Source: Luteimonas vadosa (GTDB taxonomy: Bacteria > Pseudomonadota > Gammaproteobacteria > Xanthomonadales > Xanthomonadaceae). From it: DNA of 64,000 nt. The notes under the pieces were generated by a model, which ran no database searches, was not told where the DNA came from, and saw nothing but the letters and a program-made list of their open reading frames with translations. Made by a program: the position numbers and the translations under genes. The stretch spans positions 558,001 to 622,000 of the forward strand of contig NZ_BAABJY010000002.1 in NCBI RefSeq assembly GCF_039543545.1. Reading direction: 5' to 3'. Shown here piece by piece: positions 25,180 to 32,371 of this stretch (position 1 is its first letter; the number at the start of each line of letters is the position of its first letter).

Positions 25180-26811
25180 TCATCCCAGGTTGCGGGCGGT
25201 GTTGATGACGTTGACGCCGTCGAAGCGCGCCGTGCTTGAACCGTGCGAGACCGCCGACACCTGGCCGGGCTGGCCCTTGCCGTCGAAGAACGAACCGCCG
25301 AGGCGGTAGTCGCGCTCGTCGCAGATCGCACTGCAGGCGTTCCAGAACTCCGGGGTGCGCATCTGGTAGGCGACGTCCTCGACCATGCCGGTGATCCGGC
25401 CGTTCTTGATCTCGTAGAAAAGCTGCCCCCCGAACTGCGCGTTGTAACGCTGCTGGTCGATGGAATACGAGCCACGTCCGTGGATGTAGATGCCGTTCTC
25501 GACGTCCTTGACCATGTCGGCGACGCTGAGCCTGTCCTTGCCGGCGGCCAGCGAGACGTTGGGCATGCGCTGGAACTGCACGCTCGACCAGGAGTCGGCG
25601 TAGCAACAGCCGTCGGAGGCATCCTGGCCGAGGATATGCGCCTGGTCGCGGGTGGCCTGGTAGTCGACCAGCATGCCGTCCCTGACCAGGTCCCAGCGGC
25701 CGGTCTTGACGCCTTCGTCGTCGTAGCCGACGGCGCCCAGGCTGCCGGGCTGCACCTTGTCGGCGAAAAAGTTGACCCGCTGGCTGCCGTACTGCAAGCC
25801 TTCCTTCCACTTGTCGAGCGTCGCGAAGCTGGTGCCGGCGTAGTTGGCCTCGTAGCCGAGCACGCGGTCGAGCTCCAGGGGGTGGCCGACCGACTCGTGG
25901 ATGGTCAGGAACAGGTGCGTCGGATCCAGCACCAGGTCGTACTTGCCGGGCTTGACCGAAGGTGCCTTGAGCTTCTCCCGGGCCTGCCTGGCGGCGGCGA
26001 TGGCGTCCTCGCGCATGTCGTAGCTGTCGCGGTAGTTCACGACGCCGTTGGGCGCGACCACCCGCCCGGAGGGTTGCCCATCGAGATACTCGTATCCCAT
26101 GCCCATCGGCGCGGAAAGCCCATCGCGCGTGCGGAACTTGCCGGAGGCCTTGTCGAGCGCGGTGACGGTGAAGGGCGCCCAGATACGGTGCACGTCCTGG
26201 TCGATGTAGGAGCCGTCGGTGGAGGCGAAGTACTTCTGTTCGTTGACCAGGAACATGCGCGAGGCCATGAAGCTGGCGCCTGCCTGCGCCGCGGCGGCGT
26301 TGGCATCGAGCAACAGCTCGACCTTGTCCCTGATCGGCACGGCCATCGCGTTCCTGCGGATCGAGGTGCGCCAGGACACCTCGCCGACTGCGGGCGCTGC
26401 GGCCAGCTGGACCGGCGACGCCTGCAACCGGGCGTTGGCCTTCGCGATCGCGGTGGCCTGGCGCGCGGCCCTGGCGATGCCGTCGCTGGTGAGGTCGTTC
26501 GTCGCGGCGAAGCCCCAGGCGCCGTTCGCTACCACGCGCACGCCGGCTCCCGTCGATTCCGTGCTGACGATGTTCTCGACCTTGTCTTCGCGCGTAATGA
26601 TGGATTGCTGGAGGTAGCGACCGATCCGCACGTCGGTATAGCTGGCACCGGCATCGCGGGCCGCGCCGAGCGCGGCGTCGGCGAGCGACTTCTTGACCGC
26701 GACGTCCAGGGTGGAGTGGAGCGCTTCGGCCGCGATCACCCGGCTGCCATGGGGCAGGATCAGTCCGGCTGCACCGTAGCCGGCGAATGCGAGGAAATCG
26801 CGACGATCCAT
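25180..26811 (-). CDS. Tat-signal TldD-family zinc metalloprotease, copy 2
   Basis: First gene of the minus-strand run, 543 residues, starting MDRRDFLAFAGYGAAGLIL at 26811, again with a twin-arginine signal and a GGGGCG SD. It has the HESVGH zinc motif (H305, E306, H309) and the same Asp-for-Cys change in FFDGKGQPGQV. It aligns with copy 1 along its whole length. The 3' 243 bp before its stop (25187-25429) are identical to copy 1, whereas the N-terminal third differs clearly. Copies in tandem with a TldE gene suggest alternative catalytic subunits. The promoter would be in 26812-26955, where I see no clear consensus. Confidence 0.86.
   Translation of the reverse strand: MDRRDFLAFAGYGAAGLILPHGSRVIAAEALHSTLDVAVKKSLADAALGAARDAGASYTDVRIGRYLQQSIITREDKVENIVSTESTGAGVRVVANGAWGFAATNDLTSDGIARAARQATAIAKANARLQASPVQLAAAPAVGEVSWRTSIRRNAMAVPIRDKVELLLDANAAAAQAGASFMASRMFLVNEQKYFASTDGSYIDQDVHRIWAPFTVTALDKASGKFRTRDGLSAPMGMGYEYLDGQPSGRVVAPNGVVNYRDSYDMREDAIAAARQAREKLKAPSVKPGKYDLVLDPTHLFLTIHESVGHPLELDRVLGYEANYAGTSFATLDKWKEGLQYGSQRVNFFADKVQPGSLGAVGYDDEGVKTGRWDLVRDGMLVDYQATRDQAHILGQDASDGCCYADSWSSVQFQRMPNVSLAAGKDRLSVADMVKDVENGIYIHGRGSYSIDQQRYNAQFGGQLFYEIKNGRITGMVEDVAYQMRTPEFWNACSAICDERDYRLGGSFFDGKGQPGQVSAVSHGSSTARFDGVNVINTARNLG
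25187..25429. repeat. 243-bp perfect direct repeat shared by the two tldD genes (other copy 23329-23571)
   Basis: Bases 23329-23571 and 25187-25429 are identical, at a constant offset of 1858 bp. A second identical block covers about 23655-23762 and 25513-25620. Between these blocks the genes differ, including at silent sites, which points to patchy recent gene conversion instead of one recent duplication. Confidence 0.9.
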
Positions 26812-26955
26812 GGACGCCCCTGTGCGCGACGCACCCCGCAGGCAGGCCTGCGCGCGTCGCATTGATGATGAGGCAACGACTCTGCGCAGGGGGACAAGGG
26901 CCGTCAAGTGCTGGTCGACCTGGACTGGCGGGGCGGCCTTCGGGAGTCGGACACG

Positions 26956-26976
26956 AAAAAGCCACCCGGAGGTGGC
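26956..26976 (-). terminator. Terminator of tmRNA
   Basis: On the minus strand GCCACC (26976-26971) pairs with GGTGGC (26966-26961) around a short loop, followed by five T's (26960-26956). It lies 15 bp beyond the tmRNA CCA end. Confidence 0.8.
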
Positions 26977-26990
26977 CGTTTCGTTAGAGA

Positions 26991-27344
26991 TGGTGGAGGT
27001 GGCGGGAATCGAACCCGCGTCCGAAGGTACTCCATCCCCGGATCTACATGCTTAGCTCACCGTTGGATCTCGTTCCGAAGCAGCACGATGTGCGAAGCGC
27101 ACTTCGAAACCAGCCTGTTTTGGTTGAACCGCGGCTGACAGGCAGCCACCGCGGTCGGTTCCGTGATGATGACCCTACATCCACGAGCACGGACACAAGT
27201 GGGTTCGGGGCTTACGCCTTAAGCGGCGAGAGCGTAGTTGTCGTCGTTGGCAACTATGTGTTTGCCGCTGGATTTACGAGGAAAGCTGCCCCCTCGGCAT
27301 GCACCAGGCGATTTCGCGACCCCCGTCGAAGCCAATGCACCCCC
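26991..27344 (-). ncRNA. ssrA: tmRNA (ssrA)
   Basis: Transfer-messenger RNA that rescues stalled ribosomes with SmpB. The 3' end is a tRNA-like arm with GGTTCGATTCCCGCC and an encoded CCA (26991). The 5' end GGGGGTG (27344) pairs with CACCTCC to form the acceptor stem. The reading frame on the minus strand encodes the tag ANDDNYALAA followed by TAA (about 27228-27260), almost the E. coli ANDENYALAA. Length is about 354 nt. It is one-piece, not permuted. smpB is only 2.7 kb away. Confidence 0.95.
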
Positions 27345-27372
27345 GGGAGCGTCGATCACGCTGACCCTCCGG

Positions 27373-27400
27373 AGTATAGGGGCCGGCCGTGCCGAGGCAA
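27373..27400 (-). promoter_or_regulatory. tmRNA promoter
   Basis: On the minus strand TTGCCT (27400-27395) and TATACT (27378-27373) are 16 bp apart, 28 bp upstream of the mature tmRNA 5' end. This implies a short 5' leader of about 20 nt, removed by RNase P. Confidence 0.6.
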
Positions 27401-27456
27401 GGGGGTCAAGCTCCGCGGTACGCGCCGGTTCATCCCCTGGGGGTGCCTCCGACCGT

Positions 27457-27469
27457 TATATTTGCCCGC
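27457..27469 (+). promoter_or_regulatory. -10 box just before the histidine kinase start
   Basis: TATATT at 27457-27462 ends seven bases before the ATG at 27470, and no SD is present. This is another likely leaderless start. The -35 is unclear. Confidence 0.35.
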
Positions 27470-29677
27470 ATGAACGACCCCCAGGCGCCCACGGAGCTCA
27501 ACGCCGACGGCATCCCGGCCGGCGGCCGGCGAGCCTACTTCCTGGCCGTCCTGGTGCTGGTGGGTTCGCTGGCGATTGTGGCGCTCTATGCGCGGATCGC
27601 AGGCGAGCGCGAAGATGAACTCGCGCAGGCGCGCTTCGTCGTCGAGACCGGGAAGGTCGTCTCCCAGCTCCGCCAGAAACTGCTGGTCTATGAGCTGACC
27701 TCGCGCGGCGGCGTCTCGCTGTTCGCCACGGTCGACCGCCCGACGTCCAGGCAATGGCGGAACTACGTCGAGGTGCTCGACCTCCAGGATCGGTTCCCGG
27801 GAATGATGGGACTCGGCTACGCGCCGTACCTGACGCCGGGGGGGCTGGAGCGGCTGCAACTGGACATCCGCGATGCCGGCGGGGGGCTATACACCGTGCG
27901 GCCGCCGGGCGTTCGGAAGCACTACGGGCCAATCCTGTACCTCGAGCCCGCTACCCACGACAACCGTTCTGCCATCGGTTACGACATGTTCTCCGAATCC
28001 ATCCGCGCCCACGCGATGGCTGCGGCGCGGGACACAGGCCGGCCCCGGATGACCGCGGGTGTGCACCTGGTGCAGGACGCCGACCGACCCAACGCGCTAG
28101 GGGTGCTGATCTATTCGCCGGTCTATCGCTCCGGCGCCAATCCCGCCGACATGAACAAGCGGCGCGAGGCTTTCGTCGGATGGGTCTACACCCTGTTCCG
28201 AATGCGCGTGTTCGTGGCGCGTGCGCTCGGCGAGTTGCCCGAGGACCTCGCATTGCGGATCGTCGACGTCACCGGGAGTACCGGACAACTGTTGTATCCG
28301 ACGGCGGACGACGAAGCGGAGTTCGAACCAGGCCCCGACGCGCTGCGGCACAGCGTTACCGAGGAGTTCTACGGTCGCAAGTGGCGGGTCGATTTTGCTT
28401 CCGTGCCGGTTGCCCAGGGTCCAGGCTGGCGACTGGCAGGCCTGCAGGCGACGCTGGCCATCGGCTTGATCGCGTCGCTGCTGCTGTTCGGGATCGCGCT
28501 TTCGCTCGCGCGCACCCAATCCCGCGCGCAGCGCCTCGCGCTGCGCATGAGCGAATCGGTCCGCCGTGGGGAGGAGCGGTTCCGCAATGCACTCCTCTAC
28601 TCGGCCATCGGACAGGCGCTACTGGATGGACAGGGCGTGATCCGGGATGCAAACCCGGCGTTGTCGGACATCCTGCGGCAGCCACCCGAGGATCTCGTCG
28701 GGACGGCGTTCGCCGGCTATTTCGTCGATGGCGAGGAAGGACTCGCGGACGAGCACGGCTTGCAGGTCGCCACCCCTGGGGTCTACCAGACGACCCGTCA
28801 GCTGTTGCGGTCGGACGGCGAGATGCGACTCGTCCGGATCACCTTCACGCCGGTGCCGGGGGAGACCGGCCGCGAGGTCGACGGATTGGTACAGGTCGAG
28901 GACGTGACCGAGCGTCTCCGGGCGGAGGCTCGGATCAAGGCCTTGAACCGCACGCTGGAGGCGCGCGTGGCCTTGCGGACCAGGGAGCTGAGCCAGGCCA
29001 ACGACGAATTGCAGTCCTTCTCCTACAGCGTGTCGCACGATCTCAGCGCCCCCCTGCGCTCAATCGACGGATTCACCCGGTTGCTGAGCGAACGCTACGG
29101 CGGCCAGCTCGACGATGCGGGGCGGGACTACCTGAAGCGGGTGCGCCTGGCGACGACGCGGATGAGCGAACTGATCGAAGCGCTTCTGAAGATGGCGCGG
29201 CTCTCGCGCGGCGAGCTTGACAGGCAATCGCTGGACCTGAGCCAGATGGCGTCGGGCGTGATCGCCGAGCTGCGCGAGGAGAACCCCGAGCGGGACGTGG
29301 AGGTCGTGATCCAGCCGGGCCTGCGTGCGACCGGCGATGCGGAGCTGGTGCGCAACCTGTTGCGGAACCTGTTGGGCAACGCCTGGAAGTTCACCCGGCA
29401 TACGCCAGGAGCGCGGGTCGAGTTCGCCGCGTCGGAGGGAGGGGCAGAGGATGGGATGCGGGGTTTCGTGATACTCGACAACGGTGCCGGCTTCGAATCC
29501 GAATACGCGGACAAGCTGTTCCGGCCTTTCCAGCGCCTGCACAACCAGTTGGATTTCGAGGGGCACGGCATCGGCTTGGCATCGGTGAAGCGCATCGTCG
29601 AACGCCACGGCGGCACGATCTCCGCGACAGGCGCACCCGGCGAGGGCGCCACTTTCCGCTTCAGCCTGCCTGCCTGA
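27470..29677 (+). CDS. Membrane sensor histidine kinase, CHASE-like sensor plus PAS
   Basis: A 735-residue orphan kinase starting MNDPQAPTELNADGIP. A first membrane helix (YFLAVLVLVGSLAIVALYA) leads into a periplasmic CHASE-type sensor (about 45-300, with GMMGLGYAPYL and LGVLIYSPVYRSG). A second helix follows (LAGLQATLAIGLIASLLLFG), then a PAS domain (NALLYSAIGQALLDGQGVIR). The kinase core has the HisKA H-box SYSVSHDLSAPLRSIDGF (H523) and an ATPase domain with NLLGNAWKFTRH and GHGIGLASVKRIVERHGG. CHASE domains usually bind small ligands such as cytokinins or lipids. No response regulator is adjacent. It separates ssrA from smpB. Confidence 0.88.
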   Translation: MNDPQAPTELNADGIPAGGRRAYFLAVLVLVGSLAIVALYARIAGEREDELAQARFVVETGKVVSQLRQKLLVYELTSRGGVSLFATVDRPTSRQWRNYVEVLDLQDRFPGMMGLGYAPYLTPGGLERLQLDIRDAGGGLYTVRPPGVRKHYGPILYLEPATHDNRSAIGYDMFSESIRAHAMAAARDTGRPRMTAGVHLVQDADRPNALGVLIYSPVYRSGANPADMNKRREAFVGWVYTLFRMRVFVARALGELPEDLALRIVDVTGSTGQLLYPTADDEAEFEPGPDALRHSVTEEFYGRKWRVDFASVPVAQGPGWRLAGLQATLAIGLIASLLLFGIALSLARTQSRAQRLALRMSESVRRGEERFRNALLYSAIGQALLDGQGVIRDANPALSDILRQPPEDLVGTAFAGYFVDGEEGLADEHGLQVATPGVYQTTRQLLRSDGEMRLVRITFTPVPGETGREVDGLVQVEDVTERLRAEARIKALNRTLEARVALRTRELSQANDELQSFSYSVSHDLSAPLRSIDGFTRLLSERYGGQLDDAGRDYLKRVRLATTRMSELIEALLKMARLSRGELDRQSLDLSQMASGVIAELREENPERDVEVVIQPGLRATGDAELVRNLLRNLLGNAWKFTRHTPGARVEFAASEGGAEDGMRGFVILDNGAGFESEYADKLFRPFQRLHNQLDFEGHGIGLASVKRIVERHGGTISATGAPGEGATFRFSLPA

Positions 29678-30027
29678 GGCATACCCTGCGAACGAGTGCA
29701 GCCCGGGCGTCGGGTCGCGGGGCCGCAACGCGGCTTGCTCCAGCGCCAGCCTGTCGGAAGCACGGCCGGACGCGATAACCGCGTGGAGGCGCGCTGGCCA
29801 AGGCTTCACTTCACATGGCGCTTGCCGCGGATCGGCGCCGCTGGCCGCAGTTCGACAAATGACCTGAAGAAGCCGCCGGAGCGTTCAAGTTCCACACTCG
29901 CGGTGCCGCATCGCGCAGAACGTTTCGCGGTACAGCGCGGCGGTGGCCATGACCTGCCCACGGACGACGACCGCGCCGCCGCGCGTTGCGAAAACGGGAC
30001 GCCGAGCCGATAGGGAAATTTCGCCGT
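29678..30027. other. Intergenic region between the histidine kinase and smpB
   Basis: About 350 bp with convergent flanking genes. A short GCCGC-AAC-GCGGC hairpin followed by TTGCTC (29722-29740) may terminate the kinase message. I find no tRNA, small-RNA signature or credible reading frame. Confidence 0.4.
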
Positions 30028-30552
30028 TCAAGCGTCCCGGTTGTGCCGCCGCATCACTCGCTGCTTGTCCCGGGCCCAGTCACGGTCTTTCGCCGCCTCC
30101 CGCTTGTCATGGCTCTGCTTGCCCTTGGCCAGCGCCAGCTCGATCTTGACCTTGTTGCCCTTCCAGTACAGCGCGGTGGGGACCAGCGTGTAGCCATCCC
30201 GCTGGATGCTGCCGAGCAGGCGATCGATTTCGCGCCGGTGCAGCAGCAGCTTGCGGGTTCGCCGGTCGTCCGCGACGACATGCGTGGACGCCGAGATCAA
30301 GGGCGTGATCTGCGCGCCGAACAGGAAGAGTTCGCCGTCGCGCACCACGGCGTAGCTCTCGCCGATCTGGGCGCGGCCGGCACGGATCGACTTGAGCTCC
30401 CAACCCTGCAGGGCGAGGCCGGCTTCGAACCGGTCTTCCAGGTGGTACTCGTGGCGCGCGCGCTTGTTGAGCGCGATGGTCTTGCCGACCGCACCCGGTT
30501 TGCCGGATGCACCGGGGCCCTTTGCCTTATTCTTTGCGCCTTGCTTGCTCAT
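30028..30552 (-). CDS. smpB: SsrA-binding protein SmpB
   Basis: Binds tmRNA and places it in the A site of stalled ribosomes. The 174-residue form starts MSKQGAKNKAKGPG at 30552; a longer frame to 30651 is rejected. The core shows IALNKRARHEYHLEDRFEAG, GWELKSIRAGRAQIGESYA and LLLHRREIDRLLG. The C-terminal tail is the basic GKQSHDKREAAKDRDWARDK that monitors the empty mRNA channel. The N-terminus has about 15 extra Lys/Gly-rich residues compared with E. coli. It is divergent from ratA, so their promoters share a 53-bp space. Confidence 0.95.
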   Translation of the reverse strand: MSKQGAKNKAKGPGASGKPGAVGKTIALNKRARHEYHLEDRFEAGLALQGWELKSIRAGRAQIGESYAVVRDGELFLFGAQITPLISASTHVVADDRRTRKLLLHRREIDRLLGSIQRDGYTLVPTALYWKGNKVKIELALAKGKQSHDKREAAKDRDWARDKQRVMRRHNRDA

Positions 30553-30605
30553 TGACCGCCATTGTCGCCGATGCAGCCCCCGAGCGGGCATGGCAAAGGA
30601 TCCCG

Positions 30606-31037
30606 ATGCCCACCATCCAACGCAGTGCCCTGGTCGAACACGCGGCGGCACGCATGTTCGCGCTGGTCAACGATGTCGCCGCGTACCCGGCGCGGTTCGA
30701 CTGGTGCGCGGGCGCCGAGGTGATCGAGTCGGACGAACGGCACGTGCTGGCGCGGCTCGACCTGGGGATCGGTGGCATCCACACGTGGTTCACGACCTGC
30801 AACACCTTGCTCCCGCCCCGGCGCATCGACATGGTGTTGCGGGACGGCCCGTTTCGGCGGCTCGAAGGCCATTGGCAGTTCCATGCGCTGGATGAATCCG
30901 CCTGCAAGGTCACCTTGACGCTGGATTTCGAACCGCAAAGCCGCCTGCTGCTCCCGGCGTTGACGCTCGGGTTCCAGGGCCTGGCGGACCGGATGGTCGA
31001 TGACTTCGTCCGGATCGCGGACGAGGGCGATGACTAG
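30606..31037 (+). CDS. ratA: RatA family protein (START/COQ10-like)
   Basis: A 143-residue SRPBCC/START-fold protein beginning MPTIQRSALVEHAAARMFALV. E. coli RatA was first described as an inhibitor of 70S assembly, whereas mitochondrial homologues (COQ10) bind ubiquinone; the latter role is now considered more likely. Family segments are VNDVAAYPARFDWC and LTLGFQGLADRMVDDFVRIA. Clear SD (AAAGGA). The rnfH gene begins inside its last codons, so the two are translationally coupled. The smpB-ratA-rnfH-bamE set is conserved across gammaproteobacteria. Confidence 0.9.
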   Translation: MPTIQRSALVEHAAARMFALVNDVAAYPARFDWCAGAEVIESDERHVLARLDLGIGGIHTWFTTCNTLLPPRRIDMVLRDGPFRRLEGHWQFHALDESACKVTLTLDFEPQSRLLLPALTLGFQGLADRMVDDFVRIADEGDD

Positions 31038-31320
31038 GCCCGGCGGCGGTCGGGAAGCTTCGGCCACGGTCGCCGTCGAAGTCGTGCGTGCCTGGCCGCG
31101 TGCCCATCAGGAAGCTCGCTTGCGGTTGCCGGCGGGTGCCACGGTCGCCGATGCGATCGCTGCGAGCGGCATCGACCTGGAGGGCGTCACCGGCTATGCG
31201 GTCTTCGGCGTGCGCGTGGCTGTCGAGACGCCACTGTGCGACGGCGACCGGCTGGAGCTGTTGCGGCCGCTCAGGATCGATCCGAAGGACGCCCGCCGCC
31301 GCAGGGCACGGGCAGGCTAG
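31030..31320 (+). CDS. rnfH: RnfH family protein (UPF0125)
   Basis: A 96-residue small protein of the beta-grasp (ubiquitin-like) RnfH family; function uncertain. Recognisable segments are ATVAVEVVRAWPRAHQEARL, ATVADAIAASGI and the C-terminal GDRLELLRPLRIDPKDARRR, which is highly characteristic. The ATG at 31030 overlaps the ratA stop by 8 bp, so coupling is likely. In this genus the gene sits in the ratA-rnfH pair and not in an rnf electron-transport operon. Confidence 0.9.
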   Translation: MTRPGGGREASATVAVEVVRAWPRAHQEARLRLPAGATVADAIAASGIDLEGVTGYAVFGVRVAVETPLCDGDRLELLRPLRIDPKDARRRRARAG

Positions 31321-31407
31321 GGCTCCTGCAGCGCTTGGCGTCCGGACGCGGGGGGCTGTATGGGGGCGCGTGAGACGGTTGGCGACCGTTGCGGCGTTCG
31401 CCCGCGG

Positions 31408-31812
31408 TCAGCGCCGGCTGCCCTTCTTCTTGTCCTTCGGCAGGTTGCCGAACTTGCGCATCTTGTCGGCCAAGGCCTCGTCCTGCTCCGGGAAGTATTC
31501 GCCTTCCCAGCGCGCCAGCGCGTCGTTCTGGAAGAACAGGGTCAGCGTCTTGATCTCGGTGTGGTTGGTGCGGCCGGCACGCTGGCTGGCGGTGTAATCC
31601 CATCGCTGGTGGTGGAACGGATCCGCGATCGACGGCGTCCCCAGCAGCGCTTCCACCTGTTGCTTGCTCATGCCGACCTGCAGCTGTTCCACGGCCGACT
31701 TGTCGACCAGGTTGCCCTGGTAGATCGGCTGCTTGTAGAGGATCCCGCAACCCGCCGTGGCGAGCGCGAACAGGACAGTCAGGACGAGGCGGGCGATGCT
31801 TGGCTGGCGCAT
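31408..31812 (-). CDS. bamE: Outer-membrane assembly lipoprotein BamE (OmlA)
   Basis: Lipoprotein component of the BAM complex that inserts beta-barrel proteins in the outer membrane. The 134 residues include a signal peptide with lipobox ATAGC (acylated C22), then the SmpA/OmlA domain: YQGNLVDKSAVEQLQVGMSK, VEALLGTPSIADPFH and RWDYTASQRAG. The basic C-terminal tail is KDKKKGSRR. It is divergent from fur with a 124-bp shared control region, the omlA-fur arrangement known from Xanthomonas. Confidence 0.93.
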   Translation of the reverse strand: MRQPSIARLVLTVLFALATAGCGILYKQPIYQGNLVDKSAVEQLQVGMSKQQVEALLGTPSIADPFHHQRWDYTASQRAGRTNHTEIKTLTLFFQNDALARWEGEYFPEQDEALADKMRKFGNLPKDKKKGSRR

Positions 31813-31840
31813 GGAAGTCCGGTCTTGGGGAAACGCGCCG

Positions 31841-31850
31841 ATGATACACT
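31841..31850. promoter_or_regulatory. Overlapping divergent -10 elements of bamE and fur
   Basis: The ten bases ATGATACACT read as an extended -10 (TGATACACT) toward fur and as TATCAT toward bamE. The two polymerases could not bind at the same time, so the promoters probably compete. No good -35 is seen on either side. Confidence 0.4.
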
Positions 31851-31862
31851 CCGGGCGGTCGC

Positions 31863-31901
31863 GGCGGCTCGGGCCGCCGACGCTTCCGGGCCTCCGCCCG
31901 G
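31863..31901 (+). promoter_or_regulatory. Two hairpins in the fur leader
   Basis: GGCGGC/GCCGCC (31863-31878, loop TCGG) and CCGGGC/GCCCGG (31886-31901, loop CTCC) lie in tandem between the likely fur transcription start and the ATG at 31937. They may affect fur translation or mRNA stability. Confidence 0.35.
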
Positions 31902-31936
31902 CGACTGTTCAGGCACCTTGCATCGACGGGAGCGGG

Positions 31937-32341
31937 ATGGAATCGCAGGATCTGCGCAAGGCCGGACTGAAGGTGACGCATCCCAGGATGCGGATCCTCG
32001 AGCTGCTGGAGAAGAAGACCCCGCAGCACCACATGTCCGCCGAGGATATCTATCGGCAACTGCTGGAAAGCGGGGACGAGATCGGCTTGGCGACGGTCTA
32101 CCGGGTGCTGACCCAGTTCGAGGCGGCGGGGCTGGTGCTCAAGCACAACTTCGAGGGCGGCACTGCCGTCTACGAACTCGACCGGGGCGGCCACCACGAC
32201 CACATGGTCGACATCGACACCGGCAAGATCATCGAGTTCGAAAGCGCCGAGATCGAGAAGCTCCAGCGCCAGATCGCCGAGCAGCACGGTTTCGTGCTCG
32301 AGGAACATTCGCTGGTCCTCTACGTGCGCAAGAAGCGCTGA
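31937..32341 (+). CDS. fur: Ferric uptake regulator Fur
   Basis: Fe(II)-dependent dimeric repressor of iron-uptake genes. The start at 31937 (MESQDLRKAGLKVTHPRMRI) gives 134 residues. The winged-helix part shows SAEDIYRQLLESGDEIGLATVYR (in pieces). The regulatory metal site is HHDHMVDIDTGKIIEF. The CxxC pair that binds structural zinc in E. coli Fur (CLVC) is replaced by DIDT, as in Xanthomonas and Pseudomonas Fur, so this copy must use another structural arrangement. The gene is convergent with recN, 30 bp apart. Confidence 0.95.
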   Translation: MESQDLRKAGLKVTHPRMRILELLEKKTPQHHMSAEDIYRQLLESGDEIGLATVYRVLTQFEAAGLVLKHNFEGGTAVYELDRGGHHDHMVDIDTGKIIEFESAEIEKLQRQIAEQHGFVLEEHSLVLYVRKKR

Positions 32342-32371
32342 GTCCCACGCGAACCCCGCTTGGCGGCCGGT

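Noticed and set aside
24957..25622. Upstream extension of TldD copy 1 to 766 codons
   Set aside because: The frame happens to stay open through the 3' end of copy 2. A GTG with a strong SD and Tat signal at 24956 is the real start.
26991..27060. tRNA-like arm read as a tRNA gene
   Set aside because: The T-arm and acceptor belong to tmRNA. The tag frame and 5' acceptor half lie 300 nt away.
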